Assembly: GCA_001800975.1 (NCBI GenBank)
Contig: MGWK01000056.1
Coordinates: 1 to 64,000, forward strand
Length of the DNA stretch: 64,000 nucleotides
Reading direction: 5' to 3'
Origin: Flavobacteria bacterium RIFCSPLOWO2_12_FULL_35_11
GTDB taxonomy: Bacteria > Bacteroidota > Bacteroidia > Flavobacteriales > Flavobacteriaceae
Position numbers and translations under genes: made by a program. The notes under the pieces are model-generated. The model did no database searches, was not told where the DNA came from, and saw only the letters and a program-made list of their open reading frames with translations. Positions 10,512 through 20,846 of this stretch are shown piece after piece; within the stretch, counting starts at the first letter, position 1, and the number at the start of each line of letters is the position of its first letter.

Positions 10512-11327
10512 ATGAAACTAATTTATAAGCGTACTTTATCAGGGCTGGTTTTTGCAGGTGTTTTAATATTTTGTATTCTTTTCAGTAAAATAACATTTAT
10601 AGTCATTTTTTTTATTTCCATGCTGTTTTGCCTGTATGAATTTAAAAAAATGATTCAGTTAAGAAGTATATTTCCCTACATTATTGGAACCCTATTATTC
10701 ATTTTTGGAAACATTCTTAATGTTGATGACGTTCCTGCCAGAATTATATTTGAATATGTGGGTGTGGCGCTATTTTTAACTATTTTCATCACTTTTGCTT
10801 CCATCTTATTCGCAAAAAAGGAAGAAGTTATCAGTCACCTCGGTAAAATTTTTCTCACCATTATATACATCGTCGTTCCGTTTACTTTAATTGTGCAAAT
10901 CCCCTTTTTAAATGCGTCATTTAATTATATAAACACGACCATTTTAGGCGTATTTCTTTTAATTTGGACGAATGATACTTTTGCCTTTTTGGTAGGTAAA
11001 AATATTGGAAAACATAAATTATTGGAACGCATTTCACCAAACAAAACGATAGAAGGTTTTATTGGCGGTATGGTTTTTACTTTTATGGCAAGTTTTATTT
11101 TAGCGAACCAATTTACTTCTCTTACCCTTAAACAATGGCTTGTCATTGCTGGAATTGTAAGTATATTTGGGGTGTTGGGCGATTTAATTGAATCTATGTT
11201 TAAAAGACAGGCGGGCGTAAAAGACAGCAGTAATTTTATTCCCGGGCACGGCGGATTTTTAGATAGGTTTGACAGTGTTATTTTTGCTGCGCCTTTTATA
11301 TTTATTTACTTACAACTAGTTCAATAA
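10512..11327 (+). CDS. cdsA: phosphatidate cytidylyltransferase
   Basis: Multiple TM helices; ISPNKTIEGFIGG and GDLIESMFKRQAGVKDSSNFIPGHGGFLDRFDS signature. Confidence 0.94.
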   Translation: MKLIYKRTLSGLVFAGVLIFCILFSKITFIVIFFISMLFCLYEFKKMIQLRSIFPYIIGTLLFIFGNILNVDDVPARIIFEYVGVALFLTIFITFASILFAKKEEVISHLGKIFLTIIYIVVPFTLIVQIPFLNASFNYINTTILGVFLLIWTNDTFAFLVGKNIGKHKLLERISPNKTIEGFIGGMVFTFMASFILANQFTSLTLKQWLVIAGIVSIFGVLGDLIESMFKRQAGVKDSSNFIPGHGGFLDRFDSVIFAAPFIFIYLQLVQ

Positions 11328-11329
11328 TT

Positions 11330-11980
11330 ATGTTCCATAAAGAAGGTTTTAAAATAATAATCATTGCAACTTTTATTGTTGGTTTGGGCATCATAGTCAT
11401 TGATTATCTGGTTGAACTAATTTGGCTTAATAAATTATTGTCCGTTTTATTGTTTGGTTTTTATGTGCTGATTTTACAATTTTTCAGAAATCCGAAAAGA
11501 CAAACAATTATTAATGATACGCATATTATTGCTCCTGTTGATGGTAAAGTGGTTGTGATAGAAGAAGTTTTCGAAAAAGAATATTTTAAAGAAAAACGGA
11601 TTCAAGTTTCTATATTCATGTCGCCGCTAAATGTTCATGTCACAAGATATCCAATTGGCGGAGAAGTTGTCTTCAGTAAATATCATCCCGGAAAATATTT
11701 GGTTGCATGGCATCCAAAAGCCTCTGAGGACAATGAAAGAACCACCGTGGTGATCGCCAATAAAACTTCAGGAGAAATATTGTACCGCCAAATTGCCGGT
11801 GCATTGGCAAGGCGCATTGTGAACTACGCAGAACCACAAATGCAAGTTATCCAGGGCAGTGATGCCGGATTTATTAAATTTGGCTCCAGAGTCGATGTTT
11901 TTTTACCCTTAAATGCCGTTATCAAAGTAAATCTAAACGATAAAGTGAAAGGCGGAGAACAAATAATTGCCACACTTTAA
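11330..11980 (+). CDS. psd: phosphatidylserine decarboxylase family protein
   Basis: IFMSPLNVHVTRYPIGG; C-terminal VIQGSDAGFIKFGSRVDVFLP (GS processing site). Confidence 0.9.
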   Translation: MFHKEGFKIIIIATFIVGLGIIVIDYLVELIWLNKLLSVLLFGFYVLILQFFRNPKRQTIINDTHIIAPVDGKVVVIEEVFEKEYFKEKRIQVSIFMSPLNVHVTRYPIGGEVVFSKYHPGKYLVAWHPKASEDNERTTVVIANKTSGEILYRQIAGALARRIVNYAEPQMQVIQGSDAGFIKFGSRVDVFLPLNAVIKVNLNDKVKGGEQIIATL

Positions 11981-12001
11981 TTTTATCTAAAACTTATTGT
12001 T

Positions 12002-12268
12002 ATGGCAAAAAAACTCGACATAGAATTTGAAAAAGCCTACAAAATTTCATCAACTACTTCCTTAAAGCTTCCACCCGATGTGATGCTGCAATTATACGCC
12101 TACTACAAACAGGCGACCAAAGGGACCAATTACCAACAGCCTTCTGGCAATGTAGAATTAAGAAATGCGTTTAAATTAAATGCATGGTTTCAATTAAGCC
12201 AAATTTCTGAAGATGAGGCAAAAAAAGCTTACATTGACCTCGTAAATAAATATTTAAAAAACCACTGA
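12002..12268 (+). CDS. acyl-CoA-binding protein
   Basis: LKLPPDVMLQLYAYYKQATKG; ACBP length and motif. Confidence 0.88.
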   Translation: MAKKLDIEFEKAYKISSTTSLKLPPDVMLQLYAYYKQATKGTNYQQPSGNVELRNAFKLNAWFQLSQISEDEAKKAYIDLVNKYLKNH

Positions 12269-12273
12269 CTATT

Positions 12274-12888
12274 ATGAAAAAAATTTATGTATTATCATTA
12301 ATACTCTTAATAATGGTATTTGTTTCTTCTTGTAAAAAGAATGAAAAAAAAGAGGTAAATCAAATAGAAAAAACATATTCGGTAATTGCAGATTCAACTA
12401 AAATTAATTGGACTGCATACAAAACAACCGCTAAAGTTCCCGTAAACGGACAATTCGCAGAAATAACCATTGAGAATGTTAAAAAAGACAGCACGGCGTT
12501 AGGAGCTTTAAACGGATTAAAATTTAAAATACCGGTAAGCAGTTTGATAACAAATGACACCATTAGAGACAAAAAACTGAAAGAATACTTTTTTGGGGCT
12601 ATGAAAAACTCAAGCGTAATAACAGGTACTGTCCATATAAATAAAGATAATGCCAGCACTGTTGATTTGACTTTGAACGGCATCACAAGAGAATTGCCGA
12701 TAGCCTATATTGTAACAGACAATAAAGTTACCATTATAGGAAACATGGAATTAGACAATTGGCAAGCTAAGGCTGCTTTAGAAGCCTTAAATGTGGTTTG
12801 TAAAGATTTGCATACTGGCGATGATGGCATTTCAAAAACGTGGAGTGATGTTAAAATTGAAGTTATTGCCATTTTAAAATATGAATAA
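12274..12888 (+). CDS. YceI family lipoprotein
   Basis: Lipobox MVFVSSCKK; INWTAYKTTAKVPVNGQF YceI pattern. Confidence 0.8.
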   Translation: MKKIYVLSLILLIMVFVSSCKKNEKKEVNQIEKTYSVIADSTKINWTAYKTTAKVPVNGQFAEITIENVKKDSTALGALNGLKFKIPVSSLITNDTIRDKKLKEYFFGAMKNSSVITGTVHINKDNASTVDLTLNGITRELPIAYIVTDNKVTIIGNMELDNWQAKAALEALNVVCKDLHTGDDGISKTWSDVKIEVIAILKYE

Positions 12889-12922
12889 AAAAACGGCTAG
12901 GTTCTAAACACCTTTATCCATT

Positions 12923-12950
12923 AAAAAAGCCTGCAAATCGCAGGCTTTTT
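12923..12950. terminator. Bidirectional Rho-independent terminator between convergent genes
   Basis: AAAAAAGCCTGC-AAATC-GCAGGCTTTTT hairpin. Confidence 0.9.
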
Positions 12951-12953
12951 AAT

Positions 12954-14966
12954 TTAATAATCCAAATGTTTTAAATACTCTAATTTGGCTTTCCAAACAT
13001 CTAATTTTTCCTTATAAACATTGATTTGGTTCCTTACATTCTGAACTAAAGGATTGTCTTCGGAAACATTGGATATAAATCCGATATTATTTTCCAATTG
13101 TTGTATTTCTTTAGAAGTTTCATCAATTTTTCTTCGAACGAAAAGCTGTTCCGAATCTAATTTTCTATAATTTTTTTGCTCAATATAACTATTCACCAAG
13201 TTTTCAAACTTAATCATTTCAATATCTTGCTTGTCAATTTCATTTTCCTCGACAATTTTATCCAGTAATTTATTGAATTTAACTTCAATATGCTTCATTT
13301 CATGAGGCACTCTGCCAAGGTCACGCCATTTTTTGACATATTCTTTGAGCGTGCTTATGGTAATTTTAGTTTTATTGTCAATGGCTTCCTTAATCTCTGT
13401 TAAAAGATCTTTCTTTTTGCTGAATACATCAAGTTCCAATTTAGAACCTGCATCCTGCTGCTGGTGAAATCTGTCAAAATAATAATTGCAGGCATCTTTA
13501 AATTCTTTCCACAATTTATCAGAATATTTTTGGGGTACATGGCCAATCTTTTTCCAGTCTGTCTGAATTTTTTTCATTATTTCAGTAGAAGCATCCCAAT
13601 TTTCACTGTCTTTTAAGGCTAAAGCCTGATCTATCAGCGATTTCTTTTTATTTAAATTATCTAGATGTTCGTGTTTGACAAGCTTAAAGTAATTATTTTT
13701 ATCGACATTAAATTTTCGAGTTGCCTCTTTATACTTCGCCCAAATTAAATCACTTTTTTCTCTTGGCACTTGCTTAATTTCAGAAAACTTATTGCGCAAA
13801 ACTTCCAATTCCTTGATGCTTTTTTGCCAATCAATTCGTGTTAAATTTTTTGAAGTGTCAATTGCTTCTATCTCGGAAATCACTGCCAATTTTTTTTCAA
13901 CGTTGCCTTCATATTTAGATTTCAGGTCTTTGAAAAAATCATGGCGTTTGTCGTGTACTTTTCTGGTCGCTTCACTAAATCGGTCCCAAACGTCATCTCT
14001 TTGTTCAGTTGCTATTGGCCCTACATCTTCTTTCCACAGTTTATGCAAAACCTGAAGTTCTTTAAAGGCGGCATTAACATCTTCCGATTCAGCCAACTCT
14101 TCAGCTCTTGTGACAAGCTTCAGTTTTTCTTCTAAATTATGTTTAAAATCAAGGTCGCGTAAATCATTGCTTAAATGCAATAAATCATAAAAACGCTCAA
14201 CATGGTGTTGATATGTTCTCCAAGTATCGTTGTATTTTACTCTTGGAATAAGCCCTATTTTGACCCATCTGTTTTGAATGTCCTTAAACATTTTATACAT
14301 GGTAGCGCCTTCTGCGTTATCAATTAAATGTTTAAGCTCATCAATTAAACCAAGTTTCGCTTGTAAATTATCGTTTAATTGTTTGTCCTGTCCCGCATAA
14401 AAGTCATTTCTTTTGATCTTAAAATCATAAAGAATACTGTTATAAGTAGATTTTATTGGACTATTGTATTGAAAATCAACCAAATCACCGCCTAGTTCTA
14501 AAAATTTCTCCTTTTCAACTTTTAATACTTCCCCGTATTTAATATGAAAAGCCTGTTTAATGGCATTAACGTTATTTGTAATACTTTGAACAGAATTTTC
14601 TTTAACAAGTTTACCCAATTCAGTCACCAAATCTTCTAAAGTGAAGTCGTCATAATTGACCATTTCAATGGTGGAATGCTCAATATTTTCTGAACTTTCA
14701 GCAATTTCACTGTCCATTTCATCAACTGCTTTGCTGGCTGCTGTCTTTTTTTTCGGCTTTAATTCTTTTGTAGTTTCTTCCTTTATTTCAGAAACTTGCG
14801 GTGCTGGTTCACTTTCCGGAAGTACATTATCCATTTCATCAACAACTTTGCTGGCTGAAGGCTTTTTTTTAGGCTTTAATTCTTTTGGAGTTTCTTCCTG
14901 AATTTCAGAAACTAATGGCGTTGAATTACTTTCTTCGACTGGTAATCTGTTGTCTTCGTCTAACAT
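12954..14966 (-). CDS. DUF349 domain-containing protein
   Basis: Repeated W...K...WKKIGHVPxKYSDKLWKEFKDACNYYFDR units typical of DUF349; Lys/Glu-rich N-terminal tail. Confidence 0.88.
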   Translation of the reverse strand: MLDEDNRLPVEESNSTPLVSEIQEETPKELKPKKKPSASKVVDEMDNVLPESEPAPQVSEIKEETTKELKPKKKTAASKAVDEMDSEIAESSENIEHSTIEMVNYDDFTLEDLVTELGKLVKENSVQSITNNVNAIKQAFHIKYGEVLKVEKEKFLELGGDLVDFQYNSPIKSTYNSILYDFKIKRNDFYAGQDKQLNDNLQAKLGLIDELKHLIDNAEGATMYKMFKDIQNRWVKIGLIPRVKYNDTWRTYQHHVERFYDLLHLSNDLRDLDFKHNLEEKLKLVTRAEELAESEDVNAAFKELQVLHKLWKEDVGPIATEQRDDVWDRFSEATRKVHDKRHDFFKDLKSKYEGNVEKKLAVISEIEAIDTSKNLTRIDWQKSIKELEVLRNKFSEIKQVPREKSDLIWAKYKEATRKFNVDKNNYFKLVKHEHLDNLNKKKSLIDQALALKDSENWDASTEIMKKIQTDWKKIGHVPQKYSDKLWKEFKDACNYYFDRFHQQQDAGSKLELDVFSKKKDLLTEIKEAIDNKTKITISTLKEYVKKWRDLGRVPHEMKHIEVKFNKLLDKIVEENEIDKQDIEMIKFENLVNSYIEQKNYRKLDSEQLFVRRKIDETSKEIQQLENNIGFISNVSEDNPLVQNVRNQINVYKEKLDVWKAKLEYLKHLDY

Positions 14967-15094
14967 ATGAAAATGTTTAAGGTTCGTTTAATTATATTCA
15001 TTAATAATTTAAAAAATATCCTTTTTACCTAAAAACTACTTCCTTAAGAGATGTGAATTTTTAACAAAAGTTGCGTAAATTTAAGGAATTCTTT

Positions 15095-15841
15095 TTATGA
15101 ATTCCATATTTCCCACGACTTTTCTGCTTGTAATTCAAGCATTTCCAATCCGTTTTTAATACTGGCTCCATGTTTTTTGCCCTCAAGTAAAAATTTTGTT
15201 TCTGAAGGATTGTAAATTAAATCATATAACAAGTTTTTTTCTGATAAATATTGATAAGGAATGGCAGGGGCTTCTTCAACATTTGGATATGTTCCAATAG
15301 GCGAACAATTGACAATTATTGAATATTCACCCATCATTTCAGCATCTAGCATCTCATAGGTCAACATGTTTTCATTCTCGCTTCTTGAAACGAATTTATA
15401 CGCAATATTTAATTTATTAAAAACATAGGCAATGGCCTTTGAAGCACCACCTGTTCCAAGAATTAATGCCTTTTTATGATGACTTTTCAGTAAAGGTTCA
15501 ATCGATTTTTGAAAACCGTACACATCGGTATTGTACCCTATTAATCGATTGTCTTCGGTTACTTTAATGGTGTTTACCGCACCAATTTTTTGCGCCTCAC
15601 TTTCAACCTCATCCAAATATTTGATGATGGCTTCCTTATAAGGGATGGTAACATTCAATCCCCTAAATTCATCTTCTCTATGGTATAATAAAAAAGGAAA
15701 TTCTTCAATTTCTGGAATGTCGAAATTGTAATATTGATAATTGTCAAAGCCCATTTTTTTAAATTTTTCCAGAAAGTATTTCCTGGAAAAAGAATAGGAA
15801 ATATCTTTTCCTATAATGCCAAATTTAATACGATTATTCAT
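15095..15841 (-). CDS. aroE: shikimate dehydrogenase
   Basis: GLNVTIPYKEAIIKYLDEV, LILGTGGASKAIAYVF, GLEMLELQAEKSWEIW; likely start MNNRIKFGIIG at 15841. Confidence 0.93.
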   Translation of the reverse strand: MNNRIKFGIIGKDISYSFSRKYFLEKFKKMGFDNYQYYNFDIPEIEEFPFLLYHREDEFRGLNVTIPYKEAIIKYLDEVESEAQKIGAVNTIKVTEDNRLIGYNTDVYGFQKSIEPLLKSHHKKALILGTGGASKAIAYVFNKLNIAYKFVSRSENENMLTYEMLDAEMMGEYSIIVNCSPIGTYPNVEEAPAIPYQYLSEKNLLYDLIYNPSETKFLLEGKKHGASIKNGLEMLELQAEKSWEIWNS

Positions 15842-16856
15842 TGCTGTATTCTTTGCGTTCAGATCCAAATTTATCAATTAACAAAACCAGTCCGGCTCCA
15901 ATTACAATAAAGAAAATGGCAATCCAGGTTTCCTGCTGGGAAAAATCGGGAAAATACCTTTTATAATTTTCAATCACTTTATCACCATTGATGTCGAGTA
16001 ATGTTTTTCCATTCACAATTTTATAAACTTCCATTTTCCATGGCCAAACAATGCCCAAAGAACCCGCTATAAAACCAATAATTAAGGAAGTAACTATTTG
16101 ATGCCATCTTTTTAACACATAGCCTAAAATATGGGATGTAACCACCAAGCCAAAACCTGAACCGAGGGTAAATACCGTAATGATTTTAAGATATCTTATG
16201 CGTTCTTCACTGTCCATAAAACTAAAATCACCCGTAAAAATATCAACAAAAGTTTTATACAGCATGGTTACAGAATCTACCAAAAGCAACACGTAATTAC
16301 CCATTAATATTAAGATAAACGAACCTGAAAGTCCGGGCAACGTCATTCCAGTAACGCCAACTATACCACAGAAAAAAACAAACCATAAGTTGTCATTTTC
16401 TTTGGCCGGATTCATAAAACTAATAGCGATACCTATTAAAATTCCCAAAACCATAGAAATTATATTGCTTCTCCTCCAATCGTTAAAATCTTTTGAAATA
16501 TAGTAGATTGAACCAATGATCATCCCAAAAAAGGAACTCCAAACGTACAGTTCGTAATGCCTTAAAAAATAATCCAACAACAACGAAACGCTAAAATAAC
16601 TAAAAACGCTTCCGCCCATAACAAGCAATAAAAAAGTTCCGTTTACATAGTAATAAAAGCTTTTAAACCGCCTGTTGTAAAGCAATAAAAACGCTTTATA
16701 ATTTATTTTTCTAAACGAATAAATTAACTCTTCATAAAAACCAAACACAAATGAAACCATGCCTCCAGAAACTCCGGGAACTTTATTTGCAACTCCCATA
16801 GAAAGTCCCTTTATAAAAAGGAAAATCTTATCTAAAAAACTGCGATTTCTTGCCAT
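15834..16856 (-). CDS. DUF368 domain-containing membrane protein (copy 2)
   Basis: GLSMGVANKVPGVSGGMVSFVFGFYEEL and GMTLPGLSGSFILILMGNY; paralogous to the next gene. Confidence 0.88.
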   Translation of the reverse strand: MARNRSFLDKIFLFIKGLSMGVANKVPGVSGGMVSFVFGFYEELIYSFRKINYKAFLLLYNRRFKSFYYYVNGTFLLLVMGGSVFSYFSVSLLLDYFLRHYELYVWSSFFGMIIGSIYYISKDFNDWRRSNIISMVLGILIGIAISFMNPAKENDNLWFVFFCGIVGVTGMTLPGLSGSFILILMGNYVLLLVDSVTMLYKTFVDIFTGDFSFMDSEERIRYLKIITVFTLGSGFGLVVTSHILGYVLKRWHQIVTSLIIGFIAGSLGIVWPWKMEVYKIVNGKTLLDINGDKVIENYKRYFPDFSQQETWIAIFFIVIGAGLVLLIDKFGSERKEYSNE

Positions 16857-16859
16857 AGA

Positions 16860-17792
16860 TTAAACTTTATTTGAAATGTTAGCCAATTTTTCTAAGAGTA
16901 TAATCAATAAAAAACCGACTATTAACAAAATGATGGCCATCATTAATTGTGGATCTCCCTGATAAGAAAAAGGCGAAACACTTTGTTCATTAAAAGGAAT
17001 CTTTACGCCATGAGAATTTACACGCCAAGTAAGCGTTTCTTTCCAAGGCCAAATTTTATTTAACGATCCTAAAATAAAACCCGTTAATACCGCCAATGTA
17101 TAATTTTTATGATGATCAAATAGCCATCTTAACAATTTTGAAAATGACAATATTCCAACAACAGCTCCAAAAGCCACTACGGCGAGCAGTTGAATATTTC
17201 TATTGTGAATGGCGTCTAAAACAGGTTTATAGGCACCTAAGAGTACCAAAATAAAAGAGCCTGAAATACCCGGTAAAATCATAGCGCAAATGGCCAAAGC
17301 TCCCGCAAAAAAGTAAAACAACAACGAAGAACTTTCTGAAATTGCAGGATGTAAAGTAGTGATGAAATAAGCGGCTAAGGCGCCTGTTATAAACAAAATT
17401 ATAATAGGAGCATTCCATTTTGCAATTTGTTTGCCAACAAATAAAATACTTGCCAAAACCAGTCCAAAAAAGAAAGACCAAACTAGAATTGGTTTGTTTT
17501 CCAACAACCAGGAAATTAGTTTCGCCAATGAAACAATACTGATAAAAATACCCGACAATAAGGCCAACATAAAATTACCGTTAACGGCTTTCCATGCGGC
17601 TTTAAAGCCTTCCTTTTTTAACAATTTTAAATTGGCAATATTGATGGAACTTATTGACGATAGCAATTCCTCGTAAATACCCGAAATAAAAGCGATTGTT
17701 CCGCCAGAAACACCAGGAACCACATCGGCGGCGCCCATCGCAATTCCTTTCATTAAAATAATGAGGTAATCGGTAAATTTTCTTTGTTGCAT
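16860..17792 (-). CDS. DUF368 domain-containing membrane protein (copy 1)
   Basis: GIAMGAADVVPGVSGGTIAFISGIYEELL, AMILPGISGSFILVLLGAY. Confidence 0.92.
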   Translation of the reverse strand: MQQRKFTDYLIILMKGIAMGAADVVPGVSGGTIAFISGIYEELLSSISSINIANLKLLKKEGFKAAWKAVNGNFMLALLSGIFISIVSLAKLISWLLENKPILVWSFFFGLVLASILFVGKQIAKWNAPIIILFITGALAAYFITTLHPAISESSSLLFYFFAGALAICAMILPGISGSFILVLLGAYKPVLDAIHNRNIQLLAVVAFGAVVGILSFSKLLRWLFDHHKNYTLAVLTGFILGSLNKIWPWKETLTWRVNSHGVKIPFNEQSVSPFSYQGDPQLMMAIILLIVGFLLIILLEKLANISNKV

Positions 17793-17838
17793 TTGTCGCT
17801 ATTGGTTATGAGGCAAATGTAACATTTTATAATGAAAT

Positions 17839-19224
17839 TTATTTAAATTGGGCTATTATATCCTTTACTTTTTGCAGTTTATATACTTCAGGAAATAACT
17901 CTTTTATAATTGTATGGTATTCAAAATCTATGGACAATGCTTCTTTTAAATGAAGGCTTCCTTTTGGATAATTCTTAAATTTAAAATACAAACTTGCCAG
18001 CCTGTATTCTATTTCTGCAAAATCGTCAAAATACAACTTGGCTTTTAACAAATTCGACAATGCATCTTCATAATCGCCCAAAAAGCATAAGACATCGCTT
18101 AAACCAACCCAAATCACCAAATCCAAATCCTGCAATAAAAGACATTGATCAAACGCTTTTGCAGCTTCTTCAAAATAGTTTAGTTTTAAAGTGATTTCGG
18201 CATATTTTCTCCAATACAGCGTATTTTGATCATCAATTTCAAGTGCTTTGTTCACGTAAAATAAGGCCTTGTCATATTTTTTTCCTTTAATGTGCAGATT
18301 GGCAATGGCAATCCAGCCTTTATCCAAAAGCGGGTCTTCCTGAACCGCTTTTTTGTAATACTTTAAGGCCAATGTTGTTTTCTTTAATTTTTCATGGCAT
18401 TCCCCTATTCTAAAAAAAACGAATGAGGTTGGGTCATCTAGTTTTATCGTGATCTTGTAATTTTCTATGGCTTCCTCAAAACGATTTAATTGTTCCAAAG
18501 TTTTTGCTTTTTCGAGATATGCACCCACAAAATATTCATCTATCAACACGGCGTAATCAAATGCTCGCAATGCTTGATCATAATCTTCGCCTATAAAATA
18601 TTGACGGCCCAATTGGTGCCAGGCAATTTCACTGTAAGGCTCTTTATTGATATAGTTGTTCAAATATTCCGTTGCTTCCAAATGCTTGTTTTGCATATCA
18701 AAACAATAAATGACGTTGTAGAGTGAGGAATAATCTTCAGAATCGGCTTCCAGACATTTTGAAAAATTCAGGAGCGCTTCATCAAAATCATCCAAATATA
18801 AATATTCCATTCCCAGCAACGAAAAAATATCGGCTTCATCATCAGTATGGGTAAGCGCAATTTTCAACAAAGTTATCGCTTTAAAATGATTGTCCTTTTT
18901 CGAAAAAATACTTGCCTGCTGAACATAAATTTCATCATTGGCGGGCTCCAAAGCCTGCAACTCTTTTAACAAAGCGGTAGCCTTGTCATACTCTTCATCA
19001 AAAATCAACAATTCTGCCTGCAATAATTTTAACATTACAGAATTAGGATGTTGTTTTAGCCCCAAATTAATCGCTTTTTTCGCCAAAGAATTTTTGCCTG
19101 AGTCTAAATAATAATGCACTATTTCTTCAAATTCAACCGAATCGAAAAAATATACGCTATTGGTTTTTAGCATCGATTCGAATTTTGAAAGCGGAATATT
19201 ATTGTCTTTTGGAGTTAAAGCCAT
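17839..19224 (-). CDS. tetratricopeptide repeat protein
   Basis: Many tandem TPR units (e.g. EIAWHQLGRQYFIGEDYDQALRAFDYAVLIDEYF). Confidence 0.92.
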   Translation of the reverse strand: MALTPKDNNIPLSKFESMLKTNSVYFFDSVEFEEIVHYYLDSGKNSLAKKAINLGLKQHPNSVMLKLLQAELLIFDEEYDKATALLKELQALEPANDEIYVQQASIFSKKDNHFKAITLLKIALTHTDDEADIFSLLGMEYLYLDDFDEALLNFSKCLEADSEDYSSLYNVIYCFDMQNKHLEATEYLNNYINKEPYSEIAWHQLGRQYFIGEDYDQALRAFDYAVLIDEYFVGAYLEKAKTLEQLNRFEEAIENYKITIKLDDPTSFVFFRIGECHEKLKKTTLALKYYKKAVQEDPLLDKGWIAIANLHIKGKKYDKALFYVNKALEIDDQNTLYWRKYAEITLKLNYFEEAAKAFDQCLLLQDLDLVIWVGLSDVLCFLGDYEDALSNLLKAKLYFDDFAEIEYRLASLYFKFKNYPKGSLHLKEALSIDFEYHTIIKELFPEVYKLQKVKDIIAQFK

Positions 19225-19361
19225 TATAAAAGTTGCCTAATTAGTGCTACATTAAAAATACGGGAACAAAGTAAGATATTAAAAATAACTTCTAAATGTT
19301 TTTAACAAATTAATTAACAAAATGCTTTATATTTGTATTCCAAACAATGTTTGGTACTGTC

Positions 19362-19901
19362 ATGGGTAAAAAAATACTGCTTAGCTCAAAAGAAATTCAC
19401 ATCATATTACACAGATTAGCCTGTCAACTAATTGAAAATCACACCAATTTTGAAAATACCGTGCTTATTGGAATTCAGCCAAGAGGCACTTATTTGGCCG
19501 AGCGTTTGGTCACTATTTTAGAAAATGATTACCGCATTCCAAACGTAAAATTAGGGCTGTTGGACATCACTTTTTATCGTGATGATTTTAGGCGTCGTGA
19601 AACTCCTTTGCAGGCCAATGCAACAAATATTAATTTTATTGTTGAAAATAAAAAAGTGGTTTTTATAGACGACGTGCTTTTTTCAGGAAGAAGTGTTCGG
19701 GCTGCTTTAACTGCCATTCAATCTTTTGGAAGACCTTCAGAAATAGAACTTTTAGTGTTAATTGACAGAAGGTTCAGCCGTCATTTACCTATTCAGCCAG
19801 ATTACAGCGGAAGCCAGGTAGATGTTTTTAACGAAGAAAAAGTAGTTGTTTACTGGGAAGAAAAAGATGGTAAAGATGCCGTATATATTATAAATAAATA
19901 A
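19362..19901 (+). CDS. pyrR: bifunctional pyr operon regulator/uracil phosphoribosyltransferase
   Basis: VLIGIQPRGTYLAERL, VVFIDDVLFSGRSVRAAL PRPP motif; likely start MGKKILLSS (19362). Confidence 0.92.
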   Translation: MGKKILLSSKEIHIILHRLACQLIENHTNFENTVLIGIQPRGTYLAERLVTILENDYRIPNVKLGLLDITFYRDDFRRRETPLQANATNINFIVENKKVVFIDDVLFSGRSVRAALTAIQSFGRPSEIELLVLIDRRFSRHLPIQPDYSGSQVDVFNEEKVVVYWEEKDGKDAVYIINK

Positions 19902-19908
19902 TTTAGCA

Positions 19909-20844
19909 ATGAGTCAGTTAAGCGTAAAACACCTTTTAGGAATAAAACATATAAACAAGGCTGATATTGATTTAATTTTTAAAACAGCCGACCATTTTAA
20001 AGAAGTGATTAACCGGCCAATTAAAAAAGTGCCTTCGCTTCGTGACATTACCATTGCCAACCTATTTTTTGAAAACAGCACACGAACAAGGCTTTCATTT
20101 GAACTGGCAGAAAAACGTTTATCGGCAGACGTGATTAACTTCTCAGCAAGCCAATCTTCCGTTAAAAAAGGAGAAACCCTTATTGATACCGCCAACAACA
20201 TTTTGTCGATGAAAGTTGATATTATTGTGATGCGGCATCCCGATGTTGGTGCCTGTGATTTTTTATCGCAGCACGTAAACGCACAAATAGTAAACGCCGG
20301 AGACGGTACGCACGAACATCCAACACAAGCATTGCTCGACTCCTTTTCAATTCGTGAAAAACTGGGAAGCGTTGAAGGTAAAAAGATTGTAATTGTGGGT
20401 GATGTTTTACACTCACGAGTGGCGCTTTCAAACATATATGCCTTAAAATTACAGGGTGCCGAAATAAAAGTTTGCGGTCCAAAAACCCTCATCCCAAAAT
20501 ATATTGAAAGTTTGGGCGTAAGTGTTGAATTCAATATTAAAAAAGCACTGGAATGGTGCGATGTTGCCAATGTGCTGCGCGTACAAAACGAGCGTATGGA
20601 AATCAATTATTTTCCTTCAACAAGAGAATACTCACAGCTATTCGGCATAAACAAACAACTTTTGGACTCTTTGGACAAGAAAATATTAATTATGCACCCC
20701 GGACCTATCAACAGAGGTGTTGAATTAACTAGCGATGTTGCCGACTCACCAAACCAATCCATTATCTTAAATCAGGTAGAAAATGGCGTGGCCATTCGTA
20801 TGGCGGTTATTTATTTATTGGCGCAACAAAATGAACGAAATTAG
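19909..20844 (+). CDS. pyrB: aspartate carbamoyltransferase catalytic subunit
   Basis: FFENSTRTRLSFELAEKRL, HEHPTQALLD, IMHPGPINRGVEL. Confidence 0.96.
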   Translation: MSQLSVKHLLGIKHINKADIDLIFKTADHFKEVINRPIKKVPSLRDITIANLFFENSTRTRLSFELAEKRLSADVINFSASQSSVKKGETLIDTANNILSMKVDIIVMRHPDVGACDFLSQHVNAQIVNAGDGTHEHPTQALLDSFSIREKLGSVEGKKIVIVGDVLHSRVALSNIYALKLQGAEIKVCGPKTLIPKYIESLGVSVEFNIKKALEWCDVANVLRVQNERMEINYFPSTREYSQLFGINKQLLDSLDKKILIMHPGPINRGVELTSDVADSPNQSIILNQVENGVAIRMAVIYLLAQQNERN

Positions 20845-20846
20845 TT

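Noticed and set aside
19914-20606. 230-aa minus-strand ORF opposite pyrB
   Set aside because: Antisense shadow of a clearly coding gene (pyrB); no recognisable protein features
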